NCBI GenBank assembly: GCA_003170275.1 | Contig: PNAM01000041.1 | Span: forward strand, 89,338 to 153,337 | Origin: Myxococcales bacterium | GTDB taxonomy: Bacteria; Myxococcota_A; Polyangia; Palsa-1104 | Direction: 5' to 3' | DNA length: 64,000 nt | Shown here: piece by piece, positions 53,599-62,924 of the stretch | Layout of the letters: each line of letters begins with the position of its first letter | Position numbering within the stretch: position 1 is the stretch's first letter | The notes under the pieces: model-generated | What the model saw: only the letters and a program-made list of their open reading frames with translations | Database searches by the model: none | What the model was told of the DNA's origin: nothing | Position numbers and translations under genes: made by a program

Positions 53599-56103
53599 TC
53601 ACTCCCACCGCAAAGCCCGAATCGGATCCACCCGCGTCGCCCGCCTCGCCGGAACATATCCCGCCGCCAGCGCCACGCACGCGATTCCGATCGTCGCCAG
53701 AACGATGGTCGTCAAATCGTTCGGCTGGATCCCGTAAAGCTGCTTCTGCACATACCTCGTCAGCCCCCACGACGCGCCCAACCCCAGCACGATCCCGACC
53801 CCTACCAGCACCAGCACTTCTTTCATGACCAGCCACACCACGTTGCCTGTAGCCGCGCCCAGCGCCATCCGAATTCCGATCTCGCGCGTTCTCCGAGCCA
53901 CCGTGTACGCCATCACGCCGTACAACCCGATCGATGCCAGCAGCGTCGCCAGCACTCCGAACGCGCTCGATAGAGTCGCCACTAACCGCTCCGTCACCAG
54001 CGAATTATCCACTTGTTTTTCGAGCGTCTTCATGTCGACCACCGGCAGCGTCGCGTCGATCTGCTGTACCGCGCGCCGCGCCGCCGAAAACATCTGTTCC
54101 GGTTCGCGCGCCGTGCGAATATAAGCCGACATCCCCAGCGTAAAATCCAGTTGCTCATACGGACGAATCAACTCGATCGGAATCTCGTCCCGCATTCCTT
54201 CATATTTCATGTCGCCAAAGACCCCGACCACTTCGATATCGGTCTTGGTCCCTGGATCGCCGCCCATGCCGACATGGTGCCCCACCGCCCGCCCTTCCGG
54301 AAAATATTTCTTCGCGAACTTCTCGTTGATCATGCAAACCTTCGGCGCGCTCTTGCCCTGATCCGACTGCCGGAAATCGCGGCCCTGCAAAATCGGGACG
54401 TCCATCGATTTGAAATAGCCCGGCGACACGAAGTTCATATGCGGCCCGAGATTTTCAGTAGGCTTGGCTTGATACGAATCCACGGTGACGGAACTGTCCC
54501 ACTCGTCGCCCTCCATCACTGGCATAATCGCCAGGCTCGCCGATTCCACGCCCGGCAGCGCGTTCAGACTCTCATAAATCTGCCGCAGAATCTCGCGGCT
54601 CCGTTCCGGTTTGTACCCGTTGAGCGGAGGGTCGATCGCAAACGTCAGCAGGTTTTTCGTTTTGAACCCCGGGTCGATCCCCTTCAGGTTTTTCAGGCTC
54701 CGGATAAACAGCCCCGCGCCGATCAGCAGTAGCAGCGAAAGCATCACCTGCGCCACCACCAGCGATTTTCGCAGTCCGATCGATGCCGTGCTGGTGATCG
54801 CTCCCACCTGGTCCTTCAGTGTCGGCGCAAGATTCGGCCGGGTCGCTTGCAGCGCCGGAATCAATCCGAAAATAATTCCCGTCGCGAGCGAAATGCCCAG
54901 CGTGAATCCCATGATGCGCCAATCCGGCGTGGCCGAGATCGTCAGCGTATTCGTGACCGTCGGCAGAAAGCTCACCAGCGTTTCGTCGATCCATACCGCC
55001 AGCAACAGTCCAGCCACTCCACCGGCAAGTGAAAGCATCAGACTCTCCGTCAGCAGTTGCGAAACGATCTGCCCGCGGCTCGCCCCCAGCGCAAGCCGCA
55101 CCGCGATCTCCTTCTGACGCGCCGTCGCCCGAGCGATCAGCAGATTCGCCACGTTGGCGCAGGCGATCAAAAGCACCAGCCCCACAATCGCCATCAACAC
55201 CAGCAGAGCATTGGAGAATTGGTCGCGCAGATTCGACCGCCCCTTCGAAGCCGGCAGAAGGTCAAGCCACATGCGCAGGAAGCGTTCCTTCGTTTCCGGC
55301 GCGGCTTTCGCGAACGCTTTTTGCTGCACTTCCATGTTGAGCATCTGATGCATCAGCGGCTGTAAACCCGCCTTGGCCTGCTCCATCGTGACGCCCGGCT
55401 TCAGACGTCCATATACGTTCACCCAGCGGCCCCGGCGATCCGTCAGATTGTAGAAAGCGAGCTGATCGATCTGCAGCTTCATCATCACCGGAATGCGGAT
55501 CTGCGGCGATGTCGTCGGGTCCGTGCCATCGAATCCCGCCTGGCTCACTCCCACCACGGTAAACGGATACCCGTTCAGCACCAGTTTTTTCCCGATCACA
55601 TTTTTATCGCCCGCGAAGCGGCTCATCCAATAGCGGTAGCTCAAAACCGCGTAAGGCGCGCCGCCCGGAGTCGCGTCGTCGCTCACATTAAACACGCGCC
55701 CCAGCGACGGCCCCACGCCGAGCACCAGAAAATAACTCCCCGAAACCAGTTCCCCCGAAATACGCTCCGTCTTGCCCTCGAAGTTGAGACTGAAATCGAA
55801 ACCATTGCGGCAGAACATCCCACTGAAGACCTGATTCTTGTCGCGGAAATCCTCATACATTGGATAAGACAGTTTGTTCGCCCCGTTATTACTGCCGTAA
55901 TGCGGACCGCGTCCCCACAGCAATACCAACTGCTGTGGATCTTTCACCGGCAACAGGCGCAGCAACACCTGATCGATCAACGTGAAGATCGCCGTGTTCG
56001 CGCCAATGCCCAGTGCGAGCGACAAAACAGCAACCGCGACAAACACCGGCGACTTGCGAAAAGTTCGAAACGCATACCGAACGTCGTTGAGGAAATGACC
56101 CAT
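53599..56103 (-). CDS. Acidobacterial duplicated orphan permease, second copy
   Basis: An 834-residue permease from ATG 56103 (MGHFLNDVRYAFRTFRKSPVFVAVAVLSLALGIGANTAIF); residues upstream of this lack the usual start. Layout and motifs match the permease at 42754: VRYAFRTFRKSP, MacB-like periplasmic domain, ACANVANLLIARATARQKEIAVRLALGASRGQ, then the second half ending ARRTREIGIRMALGAATGN and RRATRVDPIRALRWE. The two are only distantly alike, so they are old paralogues. The substrate is unknown. Confidence 0.9.
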   Translation of the reverse strand: MGHFLNDVRYAFRTFRKSPVFVAVAVLSLALGIGANTAIFTLIDQVLLRLLPVKDPQQLVLLWGRGPHYGSNNGANKLSYPMYEDFRDKNQVFSGMFCRNGFDFSLNFEGKTERISGELVSGSYFLVLGVGPSLGRVFNVSDDATPGGAPYAVLSYRYWMSRFAGDKNVIGKKLVLNGYPFTVVGVSQAGFDGTDPTTSPQIRIPVMMKLQIDQLAFYNLTDRRGRWVNVYGRLKPGVTMEQAKAGLQPLMHQMLNMEVQQKAFAKAAPETKERFLRMWLDLLPASKGRSNLRDQFSNALLVLMAIVGLVLLIACANVANLLIARATARQKEIAVRLALGASRGQIVSQLLTESLMLSLAGGVAGLLLAVWIDETLVSFLPTVTNTLTISATPDWRIMGFTLGISLATGIIFGLIPALQATRPNLAPTLKDQVGAITSTASIGLRKSLVVAQVMLSLLLLIGAGLFIRSLKNLKGIDPGFKTKNLLTFAIDPPLNGYKPERSREILRQIYESLNALPGVESASLAIMPVMEGDEWDSSVTVDSYQAKPTENLGPHMNFVSPGYFKSMDVPILQGRDFRQSDQGKSAPKVCMINEKFAKKYFPEGRAVGHHVGMGGDPGTKTDIEVVGVFGDMKYEGMRDEIPIELIRPYEQLDFTLGMSAYIRTAREPEQMFSAARRAVQQIDATLPVVDMKTLEKQVDNSLVTERLVATLSSAFGVLATLLASIGLYGVMAYTVARRTREIGIRMALGAATGNVVWLVMKEVLVLVGVGIVLGLGASWGLTRYVQKQLYGIQPNDLTTIVLATIGIACVALAAGYVPARRATRVDPIRALRWE

Positions 56104-56226
56104 GAAGTGAATACCGTCCAGTGAGAGATACGTTACAGCGGACGGCAAGTTGGCAAAACGTGCAATTTAAGGTCGATTAAGGCCTCATCAGGCACCGTTT
56201 CTGCCGAATTATGGTCATTTAAGACG

Positions 56227-58302
56227 CTACTCTTCTTCCTCTTCTTCACCCGCACGGGCTGCCTTCGCGGCCGCGATGATCTTTTCAGCCTGCAAGCCCG
56301 GCACGAAATCGTAGTGGTCGAACTCCATCGCAAACGACCCGCGGCCTTGCGTCATCGACGTCAGAACATTCAGATAATCGAGCATTTCCGCCATCGGCAC
56401 TTGCGCCTTGATAATCTGCGTCCCGCCCTTGGTGTCCATCCCCGAAATACGACCCCGCCGTCCGTTCATATCGCCCATAAGATCGCCCGCAAACTCAACC
56501 GGAGCTTGTACTTCGACGTTCATCACAGGTTCCAGCAGCGAAGGCTTCGCCGCCTCCATCCCAGCCCGAAACGCCTTCCGGGCGGCGAGCTTAAACGACA
56601 TTTCCGACGAATCGACATCGTGATAAGAGCCGTCATAAACGACCACTCGAAAATCGACCACCGGATACCCCGCCAAGTACCCTCTTTCGGCGGTCTCTAG
56701 AATACCTTTCTCTATGGCAGGAATGAAGTTCTTCGGAATCGCGCCGCCAAAAACTTCGTTCGCGAATTCAAATTTTCCGCCGCGCGCAAGCGGCTCCAGG
56801 CGAATCCAGCAATCGCCGAACTGGCCGTGGCCTCCGGTCTGTTTTTTGTGACGCCCCTGCACTTCCGCCTTGCCGCGAATGGTCTCGCGATAAGGAATTT
56901 TCGGCGCATGTAACGCAACCTCAACACCATAGCGTTTTTTGAGACGGCTCACGATGATTTCAATATGCTGCTGTCCGCAACCGGCGAGCAAAAACTCCTT
57001 GGTCTGCGCATCGCGATAGAAACGCAGCGAACGATCTTCCTCTAAAATCTTGTGGATAGCGTTCCCCATGCGGTCTTCATCGTTACGAGTCTTGGCGGCG
57101 ACGGCGTAGGCGATCGAAGGCTCTGGCAAACGGACCTCTGGATACTCGATCATCGCGGATTTATCGGCCAGCGTATCGCCCGTCAACGTTTCGCGCAACT
57201 TCGCGACTGCGCCGATATCTCCCGCGTGTAGTTCAGTTACAGGAACGAGGGTCTTTCCAAACAGCGCGCCGATGTGCGCCAGACGCTCATCGACACTGGA
57301 GCGTGCATTCATCAAATGCCCGTCATTTTTCACCACGCCCGAAATCACTTTGAAATAGGAAACACGTCCCGCGAATGGATCGGCGACAGTCTTGAAAACA
57401 AACGCGGAAACAGGAGCGGAATCCTTAATCGGACGCTCGACATCCTTACCGTTTGCCTTTCCCTTCCACGATCCGCATTCGAGCGGACTCGGAAAATGTT
57501 CATTGACGAACGAAAGAATCTGATCGCTGCCGATATTCAACGTCGCGGATGCGCAAAGTATGGGGAAAATGCGCCTTACCCGCACCGCTTCGCGCAATCC
57601 GTCGAGAATGTGATCCACCGGCAGCGTGCCTTCGTTGAAAAACTCCTCAAGCAGCGCGTCGTTGCCTTCGGCCACCATCTCGACCAGCACTTCGTGCCCC
57701 GCTTTCGCGGCATCGGCAAGATCGGCGGGAACATCTCCCTCCTTGCCACCAACATACGACTTCATGCGCACCAGATCGACGATGCCTTTAAACTCCTTCT
57801 CCGCGCCGATGGGCAAATGAATCGGCACCGCAGTGCGTCCGAACGCGGCTTGCACGCTTTCGAGAGTGCGTTCAAAACTGGACCGCTCGCGATCCAACTT
57901 ATTGATAACGATAGCGCGCGGCAGCACGAATTCTTCGGTGAAGCTCCAGACCTTCTCGGTTTGCACTTCGACGCCCGCCACGCCATCGACTACCACCAGC
58001 GCCGCATCGGCGGCAATGAGAGTGCCGCGGGTGTCGTTAATGAAGATGTTAAACCCGGGCGTGTCAATAAGATTGATCTTTTTCCCCTTCCACTCGACAG
58101 CGGCGACGGCGGAAGAGATGGTGATTTTGCGAGCAATCTCCTCGTCGTCAAAATCCGTAATCGTGTTCCCCTCATCGGGTCGAGTAAGGCGGGGAGTAGC
58201 GCCGGTGGTAAAGAGAAGAGCTCCAGTAAGGGCCGTCTTGCCGGAGTGCCCATGGCCAACCAGCGCCACGTTCCGGATATCGCTCGTTTCGTAAACTTTC
58301 AT
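56227..58302 (-). CDS. fusA: Elongation factor G paralogue (EF-G2/FusA2-like)
   Basis: A 691-residue translational GTPase, normal for EF-G. G-domain: P-loop VALVGHGHSGKT, switch-II DTPGFN, NKLD motif in AIVINKLDRERSSF, and SA-like region further on. Domains II-V follow (AGDIGAVAKL, TGGHGQFGDCWIRLEPL for domain IV entry, EPVMNVEVQAPVEFAGDLMGDMNGRRGRI for domain V). The P-loop variant GHGHSGKT and the Gly-rich domain-II sequence fit the EF-G2-like group often found as a second copy; such forms act in ribosome recycling or stress. A poly-Glu end (EEEEEE) is notable. Start ATG 58302. Confidence 0.92.
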   Translation of the reverse strand: MKVYETSDIRNVALVGHGHSGKTALTGALLFTTGATPRLTRPDEGNTITDFDDEEIARKITISSAVAAVEWKGKKINLIDTPGFNIFINDTRGTLIAADAALVVVDGVAGVEVQTEKVWSFTEEFVLPRAIVINKLDRERSSFERTLESVQAAFGRTAVPIHLPIGAEKEFKGIVDLVRMKSYVGGKEGDVPADLADAAKAGHEVLVEMVAEGNDALLEEFFNEGTLPVDHILDGLREAVRVRRIFPILCASATLNIGSDQILSFVNEHFPSPLECGSWKGKANGKDVERPIKDSAPVSAFVFKTVADPFAGRVSYFKVISGVVKNDGHLMNARSSVDERLAHIGALFGKTLVPVTELHAGDIGAVAKLRETLTGDTLADKSAMIEYPEVRLPEPSIAYAVAAKTRNDEDRMGNAIHKILEEDRSLRFYRDAQTKEFLLAGCGQQHIEIIVSRLKKRYGVEVALHAPKIPYRETIRGKAEVQGRHKKQTGGHGQFGDCWIRLEPLARGGKFEFANEVFGGAIPKNFIPAIEKGILETAERGYLAGYPVVDFRVVVYDGSYHDVDSSEMSFKLAARKAFRAGMEAAKPSLLEPVMNVEVQAPVEFAGDLMGDMNGRRGRISGMDTKGGTQIIKAQVPMAEMLDYLNVLTSMTQGRGSFAMEFDHYDFVPGLQAEKIIAAAKAARAGEEEEEE

Positions 58303-58364
58303 CGGAGAAAGATTCCTTAAACGAAGTTGTAAAACGAGGATAGTATCACAAACGGGTGAATTCG

Positions 58365-59090
58365 TTAGAAGCGCTGCTGGTATCGCGCGCTGATCCTCGA
58401 CAGCGCCGCCGCGTAATCCAAACGCGTCTCGTTGTAGTTGACCCACTCGAAAGGATACGGGGGAGCGTTCGTCGCCTTGAATCGAAGCACAAGGAACTCA
58501 TCGAACTCCGGTGCGGCCTCGGATCGCAGCCGACGCTCAGCTTCAGCCGCTTCTTGAAAGGGATGTGAAAATCCCTGCTTCCCAGTTGTCGGAAATGGCC
58601 GCTCCCCTTCATAGCCGATGGTGCTTTCCGCTTGGTTGATTCCAATTACTGCAATGCTGATCGGATGGCCTCCACCGCGTTTAAACTGAACCACCTGATT
58701 ACGAAGATCGTTTATCACGCGGTCGATCTGCTTGATCATGGCCTTCGCCAGCACCTTCACTTCAATGCCGATTTCTACCGTGGCTATTGGTCCTCGGCCT
58801 ACAAGATAGCCCGGATCGGCGATGGCGGCCTCACCCGGGATAATTTCGCCGAAGGTTCCATCGCCACGCCGGGCGGCAACGCCGCGGCGTGTGTTCTGAA
58901 CGTTTAGTACGCGATCCTTTCGACTGATCGCAGCCTCAGTCAGCCTGGAAGAGCGATCAATAGCGATAAGGTCTTCGTACAGGTGCATCGCAACGAAATC
59001 GCCTTGGTTGGATGATCGATGCTTGTAAATCTTTCCCTCAAATATTCGCCGAAACTCCGCGAGGAGTCGGTATTCGGGTTGTGCGGGCAT
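58365..59090 (-). CDS. Candidate PD-(D/E)xK restriction endonuclease paired with the methyltransferase
   Basis: About 241 residues from ATG 59090 (MPAQPEYRLLAEFRRIFEGK). A catalytic motif can be drawn as Asp92 (IADPGYL) with Glu110-Val-Lys112 in GIEVKVL, preceded by a Gly-rich turn (GRGPIATVEI), and followed by a long helix (MIKQIDRVINDLRNQVV). The spacing fits PD-(D/E)xK nucleases. The start overlaps the methyltransferase by about 50 bp, and the product is adjacent to and in line with that gene, as for type II systems. No similarity to a named endonuclease is claimed; it might instead be a control or anti-phage protein. Confidence 0.6.
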   Translation of the reverse strand: MPAQPEYRLLAEFRRIFEGKIYKHRSSNQGDFVAMHLYEDLIAIDRSSRLTEAAISRKDRVLNVQNTRRGVAARRGDGTFGEIIPGEAAIADPGYLVGRGPIATVEIGIEVKVLAKAMIKQIDRVINDLRNQVVQFKRGGGHPISIAVIGINQAESTIGYEGERPFPTTGKQGFSHPFQEAAEAERRLRSEAAPEFDEFLVLRFKATNAPPYPFEWVNYNETRLDYAAALSRISARYQQRF

Positions 59091-60120
59091 CTCCGTCAAA
59101 GATAACCTCGGCCTCAGTAGCACCAACGGTGCGATGCTCCCACGCAGCCTTCACGATTCGCTGTCGAGCGATCTCGACATAGGAAGATTCAACTTCGTTC
59201 GCTATCGAATTTCTGCCTGACATGATAGCAGCCTGCGAAGTCGAGCCGGTTCCTGCGAACGGATCCAACACCGTGTCCCCCGCAAAAGAGAACATCTTGA
59301 CGAGGCGTTCAGCAATTGCGACCGGATAGGGGGCGGGATGCCCATCACGGGTAGACGCACCGGGAAGATCGGACCATATCGATCGGAACCAGGTCTTCAT
59401 TTCGTCCTTGGTAAGCATAGAGAGTGCCTTCTGTAGAGTCGGTGTAGTCCGGTACTCGCCGCCTTTCCGAAGAAACAGGATATATTCGATATCGTTCTTT
59501 ACTATCCCACCGGGTTGGTAGGGTTTGCCGTAGAAGCCCGCCCCGTTTCCCGCAGCCTCGGTAGCACCGTTAGCGATCTTGTTCCAAAGGATTGGCTGGA
59601 GGCAATCGAGGCCGATCTTTCGCGCCCGGACCTGGATATCGGAGTGCAGGGGAACCAGGTAGTGGCGTCCCCCGCGCTTGCGCGGGATGCAAACATCGCC
59701 CACGACGCAGCAGATTCTTCCGCCGCCTACGAGTACCCGCTTGCATTCTCTCCAGACCTGATCCAGTTCCGAGAGGAAATGCTCGTAGTCCTGAAGGTGC
59801 CCCATCTGCTGCTCGTTGCCCTGCGCGTATTCCTTGAGCGTCCAATACGGCGGCGAGGTGACCACCAGGTGAACTGACGCGTCCGGAATCCAAGACAAGT
59901 CGCGGGCGTCCCCAAGATGCAGTCGGTGAGAGGTGGCGGCGTAGGGTTCTGGCCACGCCTGCTCGCGATAGATTCGATTTGCGCTAAGGAGAGCTTTCAG
60001 GCCCTCGGGGGTGTTATCTTCCAGCGGGAGCGCGGGAATGCGCCGCTTAGGTCGCGTCCCGATGCCGTTCAGAAATAAGTGCTCTTGGAGCGGGTGCCCG
60101 TTCGACTTCGCTTTTATCAA
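59038..60120 (-). CDS. DNA methyltransferase, beta class (probably N4-cytosine)
   Basis: A 360-residue methylase. The catalytic motif IV is TSPPYW (residues 88-93) near the N-terminus and the AdoMet motif I is DPFAGTGST (286-294) near the C-terminus; this order is the beta class, and SPPY is most common in N4-cytosine enzymes, although N6-adenine cannot be excluded. Between them is the target-recognition region (about 150-280). It protects a short DNA site against a partner nuclease, which is probably the overlapping downstream gene. The recognition sequence cannot be inferred. Confidence 0.9.
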   Translation of the reverse strand: MIKAKSNGHPLQEHLFLNGIGTRPKRRIPALPLEDNTPEGLKALLSANRIYREQAWPEPYAATSHRLHLGDARDLSWIPDASVHLVVTSPPYWTLKEYAQGNEQQMGHLQDYEHFLSELDQVWRECKRVLVGGGRICCVVGDVCIPRKRGGRHYLVPLHSDIQVRARKIGLDCLQPILWNKIANGATEAAGNGAGFYGKPYQPGGIVKNDIEYILFLRKGGEYRTTPTLQKALSMLTKDEMKTWFRSIWSDLPGASTRDGHPAPYPVAIAERLVKMFSFAGDTVLDPFAGTGSTSQAAIMSGRNSIANEVESSYVEIARQRIVKAAWEHRTVGATEAEVIFDGDARTTRIPTPRGVSANI

Positions 60121-60202
60121 ATGGTCTCCTGCCCTGCTTTAAAGAAATTGTACCTTGCTCAGTAGTTGTACGGGATCATGGGGACTCTCTGGAGGAGTTT
60201 CC

Positions 60203-60670
60203 CTATACGCTATCGGCCCGGTGATGGCGACGAAGTTCCGCTGCATCGTCCAGCGCGACCGCGATGCGTTTTCCGAGGACTGACAGGGCTGCTTGCAGCT
60301 TCTCCGACTTTGTTGCATGATTCGGATCGAGCATCCGGCGCACTACCGTTTCTCGGACTCCGAGGCGGCGGGATAGTTCGCTGTTGGTGATCTTTTGCTC
60401 GCGCATCGTGAGGTAGAGGGCTAGTTTTCCGGCGACCCACAGAGGTACGGGCACGAGTTTTTGGCCGCGCTTGATGGGGGACGGCTCGGGGATTTCTCGT
60501 TTCTCCGCGATGTGGGCGGCGATTACGCTGCCTAGGCAGTCGGTGGCTTCCTCGAAGGCTTCGCGCATGATTTTGCCGTCGGTGTGGGCGCGGGGGAAGT
60601 CGGGGAAGGTGACGATGGGGCGGCCGGTTTCGTCGGGGCGGAAGGTTGCTGGATAGATTAGTGGACGCAT
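60203..60670 (-). CDS. HicB-like antitoxin/regulator with helix-turn-helix, no partner toxin seen
   Basis: A 155-residue protein from ATG 60670 (MRPLIYPATFRPDETGRPIVTFPDFPRAHTDGKIMREAFEEATDCLGSVI). The N-terminal half is a HicB fold (FPDFPRAHTDG), the C-terminal half an XRE-type helix-turn-helix (ITNSELSRRLGVRETVVRRML). HicB with a DNA-binding tail normally sits beside hicA; no HicA motif is present on either side in 60100-60860. It may be an orphan repressor. It lies beside the methyltransferase, but in-gap distance (82 bp) gives no coupling. Confidence 0.8.
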   Translation of the reverse strand: MRPLIYPATFRPDETGRPIVTFPDFPRAHTDGKIMREAFEEATDCLGSVIAAHIAEKREIPEPSPIKRGQKLVPVPLWVAGKLALYLTMREQKITNSELSRRLGVRETVVRRMLDPNHATKSEKLQAALSVLGKRIAVALDDAAELRRHHRADSV

Positions 60671-60750
60671 CGAATTGGTCGCGTCTGTCCGCTTCCTTAA
60701 GGTCGCGGTTCCGTCGACTATAGCGTCGCACAGTTGTGTGCGATCCACGG

Positions 60751-60794
60751 GACGCCGGCTGAAGCCGACGATGCAAGCTGAAGCTCGCGCCACC
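60751..60794 (+). repeat. Pair of small hairpins upstream of the broken TIGR03435 gene
   Basis: CGGCT/AGCCG around GA and a second hairpin (GCAAGCT/AGCTCGC, one mismatch) lie side by side, ending in GCCAC. It resembles the dispersed hairpin pairs in this genome, though the stems are shorter. Confidence 0.5.
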
Positions 60795-60854
60795 CGGACG
60801 CGGTACTTTTTGACAAATTGGAACGTTCTCGAAGGTTCGCTGTCAATTGAAAGT

Positions 60855-61591
60855 ATGAAGATGGGTTTTCTGGCGGTGATGATGCCGATCGCTCTGGCGC
60901 AGACTTTTGAGGTCGCGTCGATTAAGCATTCTACGCCCGGTTTTCGCGGATTTTCCATCGTTCCCAGCGCCGGAGGTCGGCTCGCGACGAAGAACATGAC
61001 GCTGAAGCGGATGCTCGCCGCGGCGTATCATGTGCAGGATTTTCAGATTTCTGGAGGACCGAAATGGATCGATACTGACCCCTACGACATCGTCGCGAAG
61101 GCCGAAGGGAATCGCAATTTGACGGAGCATCAGTTGCTGGAGATGCTGCGGTTAGGCTGGCGGATCGATTTCAGGTGGCGTTTCATTGGGAGACGAAACA
61201 GCTTCCGCGCTATCTGCTGGTGGTGGGAAAAGGCGGCTCGAAACTCAAGGAAGTGAAGGCCGACGGCGAGCCGACGGTGGACGTCCGCAATCGGAGAATC
61301 GTCAATAGCCATAGGGCTCCGGTGTCGCAGTTGGTCGAAGTGCTCTCGTGGGTTATGAGTCGCGCGGTGGTGGATCAAACGGGGCTCAAGGGAGTCTACG
61401 ATTTCAAACTGGAGTGGACGCCGGACGATTTGCAATTCAGCGAGCCGGGATCGACCAGCGCGCTTGGCGCCGATTCGGGCAACTCGATTTTCGCGTCGAT
61501 TCAGGAACAGCTCGGGTTAAGACTGGAGCCGCAGAAGGGACCGGTCGAGATCCTGGTAGTGGAGCGCGCGGAGAAGGCGTCGGAGAATTAG
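60855..61591 (+). pseudogene. TIGR03435-type secreted protein, broken by a frameshift
   Basis: Signal peptide MKMGFLAVMMPIALAQ and TFEVASIKHSTPG begin a paralogue of the 52511 gene, with KNMTLKRMLAAAYHVQDFQISGGPKWIDTDPYDIVAKAEG as usual. At about 61150 the frame shifts: two extra bases (AG in GGTTAGGCTGG) take the reading away from the expected 'LLADRFQVAFHW'. The rest of the family (LPRYLLVVGKGGSKLKEVK ... VDQTGLKGVYDFKLEWTP ... EILVVERAEKASEN) continues in another frame to 61591. The first product would end at 61256 with unrelated residues. Confidence 0.85.
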
Positions 61592-61599
61592 ATTCGCAA

Positions 61600-61677
<78 letters not shown>

Positions 61678-61815
61678 AAGCATCATTATCCCACGGGAGC
61701 ACGTTCTGACCAGCCTTTCGTGCTCATGACCCTCAGCTTGAATGAAGGCCTGCTGAAGGAGGGCGGTGTTTAATTGGCGAATGTTCCGCCGAAAGGATGG
61801 AGAGAGAATCCAAGA

Positions 61816-62736
61816 TCAATTAAGGGAATGGATTCCCCCCCTGGCCTCGATTTTTTGAGAACCCGTGCGCCTGTATAACTGAAACGCTTTCCCTACCCGA
61901 TATCGACTCTTATCGAAGGTGGAACCGTAGGTGCCAGCAACCACGATGACGAAATTACCGCCGAACATTCTCCCCGGTTCATTGAGCTTCTTGAACGGCG
62001 GGGAATCTCCGTTCAAGCCCAGATAGCCTGTTACTTCCTGTCCTGGAGCGAGCATCCCGGCAGTTCCGCCCATACCAACCGAAATAAAGTCGTCTTGCGA
62101 CTTGCACATTCGTTCGATTTCGCCTGCAACATCGGTGCCTGGAACAGGCTCTCCGTGAGGAACACCGTTCACAATTGATCCAGCAGGATAATAGGGCGTA
62201 GTGAAGGGCATCATGTTGGCAAAGACATCGATCTTGACCGCTGGAGTTTTCCCAGAGTTCTTAATCTTGTACCGAACCATTGTGTGATATCGGGTGCCGA
62301 GCTGCCATCCTTTATCGTCGTAATCCAGGCCCTGAACAAGTTCAACATCGAGGGACATCCAGGGTCGCAGATCTAACGAGGCAGACGGACTTATTCCAGT
62401 TTCGGATTGGGGTTTCGCCGTTTGATCGTGATTGTTGATGATTACAGTCCCGCTGTTGTTGTGTACAACCGGGCTGTGCGACCCGGTCGTCGTGTTTTCA
62501 ACTGATTCCGCGTGAACAGCGGGCTGAACGGGCGTCACTGGTGGTGCATCGACGGTCGGTTTTTTCCCTTGGTTAAACAGGTGTACGGTGTGGCCAAAGA
62601 AGTATGCGAGGGCAACCACAGCAACAGCCAATGCAACCTGTCGCTGCCAGTCCAATTTCAATGGGTTTACAACGATCACGCCAATAAGCATGGTAGCCAA
62701 CGCCGGTAAAAGAAACCGTTCAAGAAATACAGGCAC
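61816..62736 (-). CDS. Membrane-anchored hypothetical protein between the tRNA direct repeats
   Basis: A 306-residue protein. Two helices (residues about 7-24 and 33-51: LLPALATMLIGVIVVNPLKL, VALAVAVVALAYFFGHTVHLF), a Thr/Pro/Ser-rich spacer with HNNSGTVIINNHDQT, then a beta-sandwich-like domain (MVRYKIKNSGKTPAVKIDVFANM, MLAPGQEVTGYLGLNG). The IKNSGKTPA-type motif is common in uncharacterised periplasmic Ig-like domains of phage-defence and envelope proteins. No partner gene. It is the only gene bracketed by the 33-bp repeats, with A/T-richer codons than its neighbours. Confidence 0.75.
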   Translation of the reverse strand: MPVFLERFLLPALATMLIGVIVVNPLKLDWQRQVALAVAVVALAYFFGHTVHLFNQGKKPTVDAPPVTPVQPAVHAESVENTTTGSHSPVVHNNSGTVIINNHDQTAKPQSETGISPSASLDLRPWMSLDVELVQGLDYDDKGWQLGTRYHTMVRYKIKNSGKTPAVKIDVFANMMPFTTPYYPAGSIVNGVPHGEPVPGTDVAGEIERMCKSQDDFISVGMGGTAGMLAPGQEVTGYLGLNGDSPPFKKLNEPGRMFGGNFVIVVAGTYGSTFDKSRYRVGKAFQLYRRTGSQKIEARGGIHSLN

Positions 62737-62817
62737 CGTTCTTTAGCGTGAAGGGAATGGATTGGGTTGTCAACTCGGCATTTATCAGTTTTGGCGCTGA
62801 GCGGTTCCGTTGTTGGT

Positions 62818-62850
62818 GCTGATGCTCTATCCACCTGAGCTACGCGCCCG
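62818..62850 (+). repeat. Direct repeat, right copy (tRNA-Arg fragment)
   Basis: An exact copy of 61645-61677, without the rest of the tRNA. The two copies are 1,173 bp apart and in the same orientation. No integrase gene lies between them. Confidence 0.75.
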
Positions 62851-62924
62851 CACTTCGATGGTAGCAACGCGGGCTCATTGACTGCTAACGCCCCGAGGGC
62901 TTGGCGTGTTAGCCTATCCCTCTT

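Noticed and set aside
60100..60860. A hicA partner for the HicB-like gene
   Set aside because: No GSHxxF/H-type HicA motif in any frame on either side.
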